NCBI GenBank assembly: GCA_046350595.1
Contig: JAXMAC010000048.1
Coordinates: forward strand, 1 to 23,321
Reading direction: 5' to 3'
Length of the DNA: 23,321 nucleotides
Source of the DNA: JAHFOW01 sp046350595
Lineage (GTDB): Bacteria > Planctomycetota > Brocadiia > Brocadiales > Brocadiaceae
This document shows, piece by piece, positions 16,281-22,638 of this stretch (position 1 is its first letter; every line of letters begins with the position of its first letter). The notes below the pieces were generated by a model. It did no database searches. It was not told the DNA's origin and worked only from the letters and a program-made list of their open reading frames with translations. Made by a program: the position numbers and the translations under genes.

Positions 16281-16775
16281 TTAACGTCCTGTGTTTGTTT
16301 TTGCACCTGATTGTATCTGGTCAAAAAGATTTGTCATCTCCAAGGCAGATAAAGCAGCCTCCGCTCCTTTGTTCCCGGTCTTTGCGCCAGCCCTGTTAAT
16401 AGCTTGTTCCAGGGTTTCTGTGGTAATTACTCCATAAATAGTCGGAACACCGGTAGATAATCCAACCTGTGCAATACCCTTGGCCGATTCACTTGCAATA
16501 TAATCGAAATGGGGTGTTTCGCCACGGATGACGGCGCCCAGACAAATGACCGCGTTGTATTTGCCACGCTGGGCAACCTTCAGTGTTGCAGCGGGTATTT
16601 CGTAGGAGCCTGGCACCCAGAATACGTCAATATCGCCTTCTTTTACTCCATGCCTAACAAGAGCGTCAATAGCCCCGTCCAGCAGTCGTTTTGTGATAAA
16701 ATTATTGAACCGGCTTACGACGATACCAAAGGTCTTTCCCGTACCAATTAAATTTCCCTGAAATTCATTACCCAT
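16281..16775 (-). CDS. ribH: 6,7-dimethyl-8-ribityllumazine synthase
   Basis: RibH condenses the ribityl-aminouracil intermediate with 3,4-dihydroxy-2-butanone 4-phosphate, the penultimate step of riboflavin synthesis. The frame is open further upstream, to 181 residues, but the extra residues are not like the family. The ATG at 16773-16775 gives 164 residues starting MGNEFQGNLIG, the usual N-terminus, with a G/A-rich ribosome site upstream. Motifs: SRFNNFI (21-27), PGSYEIPAA (55-63), and LGAVIRGETPHFDYIASESAKG (79-100) with the catalytic His89. The NusB-PHP gene starts 115 bp downstream on the same strand, the familiar ribH-nusB order. I see no FMN riboswitch upstream. Confidence 0.95.
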   Translation of the reverse strand: MGNEFQGNLIGTGKTFGIVVSRFNNFITKRLLDGAIDALVRHGVKEGDIDVFWVPGSYEIPAATLKVAQRGKYNAVICLGAVIRGETPHFDYIASESAKGIAQVGLSTGVPTIYGVITTETLEQAINRAGAKTGNKGAEAALSALEMTNLFDQIQSGAKTNTGR

Positions 16776-16859
16776 AAAAAAAGGTCTTTCCCCCCCGGCT
16801 ATGCAGGCAAGTCTCAAAAAAAGCACAATCTTGTAGTAGTATAATTTTGTTATGAATAT

Positions 16860-16961
16860 TTATGTATGAAAAATAGTAGCATATACCCCTAAATCTTTCA
16901 AGGCTTTTCTCTTGGGTTTATGTGTTTTATGGCTTTTTATATTCTTTTGTTTTGCCGCCAT
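16860..16961 (-). CDS. Possible 33-residue basic peptide upstream of ribH
   Basis: ATG 16959-16961 to TAA 16860-16862 encodes MAAKQKNIKSHKTHKPKRKA followed by LKDLGVYATIFHT. It is rich in Lys and His and has no membrane segment. GAGAG lies about nine bases before the ATG. The same frame extends further upstream from a GTG with no ribosome site. The basic composition recalls small ribosome-associated or nucleic-acid-binding peptides, but I recognise no family and an AT-rich region can give such frames by chance. Apart from this and the hairpin at 17129-17171, I see nothing in 16776-17292. Confidence 0.3.
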   Translation of the reverse strand: MAAKQKNIKSHKTHKPKRKALKDLGVYATIFHT

Positions 16962-17128
16962 TTTCAAGACTCTCAAGAAAACCGTTATAACGATTTCCTT
17001 AGGAACCGTCCGAATTATTGTAACGAACCTTTTTAAAAAATTGTTCTCAATATATAAGAGCTGAATTTTCACCTTAAGAGAAATAAGATATCGTATTAAT
17101 CAAATATAAGAATGGTGACAAAATGGAG

Positions 17129-17171
17129 AATAGCAGGGAAACTAAGTTATTTACTTCATTTCCCTGCTATT
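17129..17171 (-). terminator. Perfect 13-bp hairpin downstream of the calcium-binding protein gene
   Basis: AATAGCAGGGAAA (17129-17141) and TTTCCCTGCTATT (17159-17171) form a perfect stem with a 17-base loop, about 120 bp past the stop at 17293. On the minus strand it is followed by CTCCATTTTG, only a weak T tract, so it may end or stabilise the transcript rather than be a classic terminator. Confidence 0.5.
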
Positions 17172-17292
17172 AAGGGTTTGGTGGATACTGCATGTCAAGC
17201 GATTGTCAGATTGTATCTTCTTTAATCGATTGAATTGTTCTGATAATAAGATTATTTGCCTCTGGCATTATTCAAAAATACAGAGGTATTAC

Positions 17293-17832
17293 TTATTGTT
17301 GGTCGTCATCATTATTTTCATCGTTATCATCATCATCATCATCATCATCATTGTTATTATCATCATTATCGTCAGAATTTATTATACCATCGCCATCTGA
17401 ATCTTCATCGCCATCCTGTATACCATCATCATCGGTATCTGAATCTAAAGGATTAAGTCCTAACTTGAATTCTTTTCCATCGTTTAAATTATCATCATCA
17501 CTATCTGAATCTAACGGATCAGTTCCTTGAGCAACTTCGTCACCATCATTCAGATCGTCGTTATCTGAATCAGCATTTTTTGGGTCGGTCTTTAGTTTTT
17601 TTACTTCTAACCCATCGCTGAGACCGTCATGGTCTGTATCTGCATCTTTTGGATTAGTTCCTAACTTACGTTCCTCCTTATCTGTAAGACCGTCATGATC
17701 AGTATCCTTGTTTGATGGTTTCAAGGTATGTCCTTTATTATCAGCATATGCATAACCACCAAAACTCACTATAGAAACAATCCCTAATATTCCCATGAAT
17801 CCACAGAAAATACTCTTAGTCACCATTGCCAT
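17293..17832 (-). CDS. Exported TSP3-repeat calcium-binding protein with Asp/Asn tail
   Basis: From ATG 17830-17832 the 179-residue product has a signal peptide (MAMVTKSIFCGFMGILGIVS..., cleavage after AYA at residue 30). The mature part is made of four to five thrombospondin type 3-like repeats of 22-23 residues, each DxDxDGLxDxxE...G(T/L)(N/D)P, with the Pro at 61, 84, 106 and 128. Such Asp ladders bind calcium and form rigid rods in secreted or surface proteins. The end (about 152-179) is almost only Asp and Asn, including eight Asp in a row. AAGGAGG is six bases before this ATG. A second in-frame ATG at 17896-17898 has its own site (GAGGAGG, five-base spacer) and would add MRAGKNLMSYLHNFDNNLRR + LI, making an unusually long signal peptide. 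No membrane anchor or sorting motif follows. An adhesive, matrix or calcium-buffering role is inference. Confidence 0.85.
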   Translation of the reverse strand: MAMVTKSIFCGFMGILGIVSIVSFGGYAYADNKGHTLKPSNKDTDHDGLTDKEERKLGTNPKDADTDHDGLSDGLEVKKLKTDPKNADSDNDDLNDGDEVAQGTDPLDSDSDDDNLNDGKEFKLGLNPLDSDTDDDGIQDGDEDSDGDGIINSDDNDDNNNDDDDDDDDNDENNDDDQQ

Positions 17833-17902
17833 AATTAGCCTCCTTAGGTTATTATCAAAATTGTGTAAATAACTCATTAAATTTTTCCCGGCCCTCATAA
17901 TG

Positions 17903-17921
17903 TCCTCCTCTATTATAGAGG
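17903..17921 (-). promoter_or_regulatory. Ribosome site of the upstream start, inside a hairpin
   Basis: On the minus strand GAGGAGGA (17910-17903) is five bases from ATG 17898-17896. The 15-bp palindrome CCTCTATAATAGAGG (17921-17907) shares its right arm with this site. If it folds, the 5' half of the ribosome site is paired; the second start at 17832 has a separate, unpaired AAGGAGG. Confidence 0.5.
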
Positions 17922-18139
17922 GAAAGAATTTTCATAAAATTAAAATAACGTAAGTCTTGGTTGAAAAAAAGTGAGCATTGAACATTAAAATGTCTATATG
18001 TGAGAGAGGGGGCACCAAGTATGGTATGCTTACAGGGAGTAAAATAGTGATATTGGGAAAGCAGATATATCGATAGAGGCATCTTTGATTTTACAATCGA
18101 AATATCAATTATATTACTTGCATAAAGCAGGTAATAAAA

Positions 18140-18216
18140 GTGGCAGCCATGCTTTCTTCAATAAATGAAGACCAATAGCTTTACACCCTAACCTCACGGT
18201 TAGTTTACCCTTTCAC
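18140..18216 (-). ncRNA. Candidate c-di-GMP-I (GEMM-I) riboswitch
   Basis: Read on the minus strand from 18216: GUGAAAGGGUAAAC, then a six-pair stem CUAACC/GGUUAG closed by a GUGA (GNRA) tetraloop, then GGUGUAAAGCU, AUU, GGUCU, a CUUC/GAAG hairpin, and AAAGCAUGGCUGCCAC. This follows the GEMM-I order AGGGCAAAC-[GNRA hairpin]-GACGCAAAGCC-nnn-GGCCU-[P3]-UAGC-GGGUUACC. Changes are mostly pyrimidine or purine swaps that keep pairing as G-U. GUG at the 5' end pairs with CAC at the 3' end. The GGG of the ligand site is kept, as in c-di-GMP rather than cGAMP binders, as far as I can align it. It lies in the leader of the TSP3 protein gene, about 240-310 bases before the starts. No intrinsic terminator follows directly, so the output mechanism is unclear. 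Confidence 0.7.
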
Positions 18217-18249
18217 ATTCTTTTCCTTTATGAATGAAAAAACGCTAAT

Positions 18250-18258
18250 ATTATAACA
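18250..18258 (-). promoter_or_regulatory. Extended -10 element (possible sigma-70 promoter)
   Basis: TGTTATAAT on the minus strand is a perfect TATAAT with an extended TGn. Transcription would start near 18243, about 27 bases before the riboswitch candidate. No good -35 is present (TGGTAT at 17 bp). It may be an alternative to the -24/-12 element just upstream. Confidence 0.4.
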
Positions 18259-18282
18259 TGCTTTTCTTTGTAATACCATATT

Positions 18283-18298
18283 AGCAACTAGATTGCCA
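18283..18298 (-). promoter_or_regulatory. Candidate sigma-54 (-24/-12) promoter
   Basis: TGGCAATCTAGTTGCT on the minus strand matches the RpoN consensus TGGCAC-N5-TTGCW: TGGCA and TTGCT are exact, and the invariant GG and GC are separated by the required 10 bases. Start of transcription would be near 18272, upstream of the riboswitch candidate. Three tandem palindromes lie about 97-166 bp further upstream, where enhancer-binding activators usually bind. No RpoN or activator gene is in the window. Confidence 0.6.
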
Positions 18299-18394
18299 AA
18301 TACATTAAAAATATAGAATTATGTTTAAGTATAACGTTGAACTATAGTTATAAATATTTTTACCTTGTGTTAAGGCATTTAAATTTGAAAAATT

Positions 18395-18449
18395 TGTAAT
18401 AATTACATTTTTCCGTGTAATTATTACAAGATTTTTTGTGAATATTACA
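18395..18449. promoter_or_regulatory. Three tandem 13-bp palindromes at 21-bp spacing (candidate enhancer/operator array)
   Basis: TGTAATAATTACA (18395-18407) and TGTAATTATTACA (18416-18428) are perfect palindromes of form TGTAATnATTACA. TGTGAATATTACA (18437-18449) is a third with two mismatches. Centres at 18401, 18422 and 18443 are exactly 21 bp, two helical turns, apart, so bound dimers would lie on one DNA face. The distance to the -24/-12 element fits sigma-54 activator sites. The 6-1-6 symmetry also resembles Fur-family boxes (PerR, Zur). The first two sites together could also form a hairpin followed by ATTTTTT on the plus strand, but no plus-strand gene needs a terminator there. The remaining DNA between 17922 and 18609 shows no credible gene. 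Confidence 0.65.
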
Positions 18450-18609
18450 GATAATTGATGCTGAACTTCGGTTTTACCTAATCCAACTGACCTCTTGTGG
18501 AGTTTAATTTTCTTATTAAATTGATATACGTTAGTAATAATAGCAACATTACCTATAGATTACGAAAAGAATTAAGGATGAAATTTTATCCTTACAGTCT
18601 TTTGAGGTA

Positions 18610-19254
18610 TCAAAGAAAAAGTCTGGTCTTAAATACCTGAGTTGTCTCCATAATGGTATCACTGCCGATAATAGAAGAGCACATGGCAACGCGTGTTCCG
18701 CCGGCATCAATCACTTCTTGTATATTTTTTAAATTAATCGCGCCAATGGCTACAAAAGGAATGGAGATTTCTTTTCTTACCTCCCTTAAGTATTCCAGCC
18801 CAACAGGAGGCTCATGCTCCTTTGTTGCTGTGGGAAATATTGGGCCAACACCGATATAATCAGCCCCTTCGTCCCGGGCTTTTCTGGCCTGTTCTATGGT
18901 ATGGGTGGAAACCCCGATAATCTTTTTATTGCCTATGATTTTGCGTGCAGTTTTAATGTCCATATCAGATTGTCCGATATGCAGTCCGTCCGCATCTACC
19001 ATTTTTGCAATTTCCGCCCGGTCGTTTATAATAAAAATGGTCTCCGATTGCGCAGTTATTTTCCTGAATTCCCTTGCCAGTTTGATGAAATCGCTGTCAG
19101 AGAGTGTCTTTTCCCTGAGTTGAACCGCATCCGCACCGCCCTTTATCACTTCCTGAAGAGTTTCGGGAATTGGTTTTTTCGTAAGGCAGGAACTTATAAT
19201 GACGTATAATCGTACGGCGGAGAAATTTTTATGAATACCCTTATCTGATTCCAT
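18610..19254 (-). CDS. thiE: Thiamine-phosphate synthase
   Basis: ThiE joins hydroxymethylpyrimidine diphosphate to thiazole phosphate to give thiamine phosphate. From ATG 19252-19254 the product has 214 residues, normal for the family; a TTG 10 codons upstream (19284) is also in frame, and neither has a clear ribosome site. TIM-barrel motifs: VQLREK (44-49), INDRAEIA (76-83) for pyrophosphate and metal, DGLHIGQ (89-95), GVSTHT (114-119), ADYIGVGPIFPTATK (131-145), and the phosphate-binding AIGAI ... GTRVAMCSSI near the C-terminus. It is divergent from purF across about 230 bp. Thiamine pyrimidine derives from the purine intermediate AIR, so the pairing is metabolically sensible. No TPP riboswitch is visible upstream. 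Confidence 0.95.
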   Translation of the reverse strand: MESDKGIHKNFSAVRLYVIISSCLTKKPIPETLQEVIKGGADAVQLREKTLSDSDFIKLAREFRKITAQSETIFIINDRAEIAKMVDADGLHIGQSDMDIKTARKIIGNKKIIGVSTHTIEQARKARDEGADYIGVGPIFPTATKEHEPPVGLEYLREVRKEISIPFVAIGAINLKNIQEVIDAGGTRVAMCSSIIGSDTIMETTQVFKTRLFL

Positions 19255-19321
19255 GTTATGAATAATTTGTTGACACTCAGTCAACGTTTGATATAATTTT
19301 TCTATAATCCTACCAACAAAG

Positions 19322-19339
19322 TGTGTTTATACAAACACA
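19322..19339. promoter_or_regulatory. Palindrome between thiE and purF, possible operator
   Basis: TGTGTTT, spacer ATAC, AAACACA is a perfect 7-4-7 inverted repeat in the divergent region. It could bind a dimeric regulator controlling one or both genes. The evidence is symmetry and position only. Confidence 0.4.
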
Positions 19340-19413
19340 TGGGTTTTTGATTCCCATTAAAATAAAATCATGGTAAAAGAAACTTCATTTTTCTTCAATA
19401 TTGTAGTCTCGCA

Positions 19414-19443
19414 TTGTGATAAATACAAGGTCTCGGATATAAA
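19414..19443 (+). promoter_or_regulatory. Weak candidate promoter of purF
   Basis: TTGTGA (19414-19419) and TATAAA (19438-19443) with an 18-bp spacer lie about 40 bp before the purF start. Both boxes deviate from consensus and the region is AT-rich. Confidence 0.3.
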
Positions 19444-19483
19444 TATTTTGTCGTTTACATAATAAAAGATAGGGCGTAATGAG

Positions 19484-20878
19484 ATGTCTGAAGCAAAAGA
19501 TCATTGTGGTTTATTAGGTATATATGGATGTGCAGATGCGGCAGAGAGGGTATATTATGGTTTATACTCCTTACAGCATCGCGGAGAAGAAAGCGCCGGC
19601 ATTGCTTCAACGGATGGAAAGGATATTATCTGTTATAAAGGCATGGGGCTGGTAAGCGATGCCATACAGCCTCATATGATCAACGCACTGAAAAATCCCT
19701 GCGCAATAGGCCATGTTCGTTATTCCACCATTGGTTCGAGCAACATTGGTAACGCCCAACCCCTGGTGGTGGACTATTACAAGGGAAAGGTAGCCGTTGC
19801 GCATAATGGACAGTTAACGAATGCAAAAAGACTCCGGGAAGAATTCGAGGCTAATGGCTCGATATTTCACACAACTTCTGATACGGAAGTTATTGTGCAT
19901 CTCATGGCAAAGCCTTTAAACATGATGCAAAAAAGCCTGTCCCTTGTATTGCAACATTTAAGAGGCGCATTTTCATTGTTATTTTTAACGCCCAGTGAAA
20001 TGGTCGGTGTGCGGGATCCTCACGGTTTCCGGCCTCTGGCGCTGGGCAAATTGAATGATGGTTATGTGTTAGCCTCGGAAACGTGCGCCCTTGACCAGGT
20101 CGGGGCGGAGTATATCCGGGATGTTCAACCGGGAGAAGCAGTCTATATCGGCAAGGATGGACTCCGAAGTGAGATTTATTGCCCGCAAAAAAATATAAAA
20201 CCCGCATTCTGTATATTCGAATTAGTATACTTTTCCAGGCCTGACAGCAAAATCTACGGCGAAAGTGTCCATGTGTTTCGTAAAAAACTTGGGGCTAAAT
20301 TAGCAGAGGAATCACCGGTAGACGCCGATGTGGTAATTTCTGTCCCTGAAGGCGGAAACTCTTCTGCGATTGGATATTCTCACGCATCGGGCATACCCTT
20401 TGACCGTGGCTTTATCCGGAATCATTATGTGGGAAGAACTTTTATATTACCGGAACAGGACCGGCGCCATCGCTTTGTCGAGCTTAAACTGAATGCGTTG
20501 AAAGAAACCGTGGCTGGCAAACGGGTAATCGTTATTGACGACTCCATTGTACGGGGAACAACGTCGAAGTCACGGTTTGGTTTATTGCGTAAGGCGGGGG
20601 CGAAGGAAATCCATGTGAGGATTGGTTGTCCCCCTCATCGTTATCCCTGTTATTACGGAATTGATTTCCAGCAGAAGGGAGAGCTTATTGCTGCAAGCCG
20701 CTCACCCGAAGAAATAAGAAAATACCTGGATGTCGATAGCCTGAGCTATCTGAGTGTAGACGGAATGATGAGTTGTTCAACGCTTCCCCGTGAACATTTT
20801 TGTAATGCCTGCTTTACCAGTAATTATCCAACCCCCATTGAAGAAGATACAAAAAAACTTTCAGAGAAACGTGACTAA
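19484..20878 (+). CDS. purF: Amidophosphoribosyltransferase (glutamine PRPP amidotransferase)
   Basis: PurF makes phosphoribosylamine from PRPP and glutamine, the first step of de novo purine synthesis. The 464-residue product starts MSEAKDHCGLLG; Cys8 would become the N-terminal nucleophile after removal of a seven-residue propeptide. The glutaminase half has QHRGEESAG, GHVRYST, AHNGQLTN and TSDTEV. The transferase half has SRPDSKIYGESV and the PRPP loop VIVIDDSIVRGTTSKS (348-363). Cys243, 389, 440 and 443 match the [4Fe-4S] ligands of the Bacillus subtilis type. One oddity: the usual VPDSG is VPEGG here (288-291). AGGG precedes the ATG. A radical SAM gene follows after 28 bp. Confidence 0.96.
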   Translation: MSEAKDHCGLLGIYGCADAAERVYYGLYSLQHRGEESAGIASTDGKDIICYKGMGLVSDAIQPHMINALKNPCAIGHVRYSTIGSSNIGNAQPLVVDYYKGKVAVAHNGQLTNAKRLREEFEANGSIFHTTSDTEVIVHLMAKPLNMMQKSLSLVLQHLRGAFSLLFLTPSEMVGVRDPHGFRPLALGKLNDGYVLASETCALDQVGAEYIRDVQPGEAVYIGKDGLRSEIYCPQKNIKPAFCIFELVYFSRPDSKIYGESVHVFRKKLGAKLAEESPVDADVVISVPEGGNSSAIGYSHASGIPFDRGFIRNHYVGRTFILPEQDRRHRFVELKLNALKETVAGKRVIVIDDSIVRGTTSKSRFGLLRKAGAKEIHVRIGCPPHRYPCYYGIDFQQKGELIAASRSPEEIRKYLDVDSLSYLSVDGMMSCSTLPREHFCNACFTSNYPTPIEEDTKKLSEKRD

Positions 20879-20906
20879 AGAGGCTGGAAAATTTACCTAA
20901 CATGGA

Positions 20907-21902
20907 ATGACGAAAAATCCCTTATATTTTCTCAAAGGTATCCTGGGCAGGACATTTTACATTATCCCCCAGCGACCTGAACGTATCCAAATCGAAATTA
21001 CAAACCGATGCAACTTGAGCTGTGGTATGTGCCCCCGTGATTTGTTTAACCTGTCCAAAGAAGATATCCCCTTAGACCTTTTTAAAAAAATCATAGACCG
21101 AATAACACTCAAGAACCCTTTTTTTATCACCCTTACCGGGTGGGGGGAACCACTGCTGCATCCGGCGCTGCCGGAAATGATTGCCTACGTTAAAAGTAAG
21201 GGGCATAACGTTGGCATAACAACCAACGGTCTTTTGCTCAATTCATTTACTGAAGAATTCATGAGAGTACCTCTGGATAAACTGACTATTTCCCTGGACA
21301 GTGTCGGTGAATCCAATACAACCAATGATGGTCATCCTGCCAATAAAATTGTACAAAAGAATATTGAAACGCTTATTCAACAGCGGGGTAAGAGGGAAAA
21401 ACCAATTATCACAATTCAAATCACCATGCATAGCAAACATCAATGCCTGGATGTTGTTCGGTTCGCAGGCGAGGCAGGCGCAGACCGTGTATATCTCGTG
21501 CGCTTAAATGTCCCGCTGGGACAAAACAGCCTGAAAAGACCCGGTTTGAAAGAGGAACGGGAAATTTACAATGAGTCGGAGGAAATAGCCGGTAAATATG
21601 GACTTCAGGTAGATAACAACTATGCAGCCTTTGACAACAGCATCCTACGCATGCTTTACAAGCAGCTGCGTCCTGTAATGTACCGGTTTGATAAGTACTG
21701 TCCAAAGCCTTACGATTATCTGTACATTAACGTCGACGGCAAGGCCACACCGTGTTGCGACCTTCCCCGGTATGAGGTAGGCAACATATTAAAACAAAAC
21801 CTCGACGAAATCTGGCATGGTGAAAATCTCCGGTATTTCAGGGAACACCAGGGCGAGGTGTGCGGTAATTGTGATGCATTAAGATTGAGGCATTTAAATT
21901 AG
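20907..21902 (+). CDS. Radical SAM protein with SPASM domain, substrate unknown
   Basis: The 331-residue product has the radical SAM cluster CNLSCGMC (Cys35, 39, 42), which binds a [4Fe-4S] cluster and S-adenosylmethionine. TGWGEPLLHP (77-86), ITTNGLLL and ISLDSV further support the core barrel. A C-terminal SPASM-type domain contains Cys265, Cys283-284 (TPCCDL), Cys319 and Cys322 (CGNC), with the linker VGNI...IWHG typical of the family. Such proteins modify peptides or act as maturases. No small Cys-rich or other precursor peptide gene is obvious beside it. It follows purF by 28 bp and may be co-transcribed; the partnership looks incidental. The ATG at 20907 has no clear ribosome site. Confidence 0.88.
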   Translation: MTKNPLYFLKGILGRTFYIIPQRPERIQIEITNRCNLSCGMCPRDLFNLSKEDIPLDLFKKIIDRITLKNPFFITLTGWGEPLLHPALPEMIAYVKSKGHNVGITTNGLLLNSFTEEFMRVPLDKLTISLDSVGESNTTNDGHPANKIVQKNIETLIQQRGKREKPIITIQITMHSKHQCLDVVRFAGEAGADRVYLVRLNVPLGQNSLKRPGLKEEREIYNESEEIAGKYGLQVDNNYAAFDNSILRMLYKQLRPVMYRFDKYCPKPYDYLYINVDGKATPCCDLPRYEVGNILKQNLDEIWHGENLRYFREHQGEVCGNCDALRLRHLN

Positions 21903-21950
21903 ACCTTCGGCGACTTTTTATTGTAGCGCCGATCCCTTGTGGCCGGCAAT

Positions 21951-22004
21951 AAACCCTTTAAACGGATTAAACTGTTTAAACCGTTTAATCTGTGCAAACG
22001 GTTA
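21951..22004. repeat. Six tandem 9-bp units, consensus AAACnGTTT
   Basis: Units in order: AAACCCTTT, AAACGGATT, AAACTGTTT, AAACCGTTT, AATCTGTGC, AAACGGTTA. The consensus unit is itself near-palindromic, so neighbouring units can pair: 21962-21972 with 21983-21993 gives an 11-bp stem with one G-U. It lies between the radical SAM stop and the Mut7-C gene. It may be a decayed microsatellite, a terminator region or a protein-binding array. Confidence 0.6.
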
Positions 22005-22058
22005 TAGGGACAAACCACCCACGCTTCGATTTGTATTGAAATTCCTATACTTTAACCT

Positions 22059-22547
22059 ATGCAAAATAAACCCTTAACGTTTATTGCAGATGCGATGCTT
22101 GGCCGGCTTGCCAGATGGTTGCGCATTCTTGGATACGATATAATTTACGAACCCCATATCTCCGATGACGACCTTATAGCGAGGGCGCTGAAAGAAGGTC
22201 GTATCATTCTGACGATGGACAGGAAATTATTAGAACGCGAATCCGCCCGCAATTCACTCGGTATACAAAGCAATGATTATCGGGAACAACTCAGGCAGGT
22301 TATCGCTCATTACAAGATAGATTATGAGTCTTTTATCTTTACACGATGTTTATGCTGTAATGATCAACTCGACCTTGTCGAAAAAGAAAAGATAAAAGAA
22401 AAAATACCATCGTATGTTTATTTAACCCACGAAAAATTTGAGATATGCCCACACTGTGGCCGGGTATACTGGTGTGGCACGCATCGAACAAATATATTAA
22501 ACAATTTACAAATAATACTGAATGACAAGGTTGATTTTGACGACTGA
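22059..22547 (+). CDS. Mut7-C domain (PIN-like) putative ribonuclease with zinc ribbon
   Basis: The 162-residue product matches the stand-alone Mut7-C family (formerly DUF82). The N-terminal PIN-like nuclease domain has FIADAMLGRLARWLRILGYD (Asp11), ISDDDLIARA (Asp36-38) and ILTMDRKLLER (Asp54), acidic residues expected to bind a divalent metal. The C-terminal zinc ribbon is CLCCN (Cys97, Cys100) with CPHCGRVYWCGTH (Cys130, Cys133). The domain takes its name from the C-terminus of animal Mut-7 exonucleases; bacterial members are predicted RNases, some proposed to be toxins or tRNA nucleases, but function is mostly untested. No antitoxin-like partner is adjacent on the same strand. Confidence 0.88.
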   Translation: MQNKPLTFIADAMLGRLARWLRILGYDIIYEPHISDDDLIARALKEGRIILTMDRKLLERESARNSLGIQSNDYREQLRQVIAHYKIDYESFIFTRCLCCNDQLDLVEKEKIKEKIPSYVYLTHEKFEICPHCGRVYWCGTHRTNILNNLQIILNDKVDFDD

Positions 22548-22638
22548 AGAGTGGGAGAGATTTACGTGCGTATACAAATTGTCCGAGGGTGTTTTTGTTC
22601 GACTCAACGTATGGGCATAATATTGCAGGGACTGCGTG

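Noticed and set aside
16776..17128. FMN riboswitch upstream of ribH
   Set aside because: The AGGGAUA and GGGCG-type conserved segments of the RFN element are absent; the same holds for the short space before ribF.
17203..17456. Plus-strand ORFs with His-rich or Ile-rich runs
   Set aside because: They are antisense to the GAT repeat coding the Asp tail of the TSP3 protein; the composition is a by-product of the ATC tract and there is no ribosome site.
17855..18082. 75-residue minus-strand ORF in the leader of the TSP3 gene
   Set aside because: It has no ribosome site or recognisable motif and lies within the leader that carries the SD/start pairs of the TSP3 gene in another frame.
18108..18139. 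Terminator or antiterminator directly after the riboswitch candidate
   Set aside because: A 9-bp hairpin with one mismatch is present on the minus strand but is not followed by a T run, so I cannot call it an expression platform.
18394..18437. Intrinsic terminator on the plus strand (14-bp stem followed by ATTTTTT)
   Set aside because: No plus-strand gene ends nearby, the stem is made only of A/T-rich palindromes, and the third phased site explains the symmetry better as a binding array. It remains a secondary possibility.
19255..19483. TPP riboswitch upstream of thiE
   Set aside because: The conserved CUGAGA and the second conserved THI-box segment are not found on the minus strand of the divergent region.
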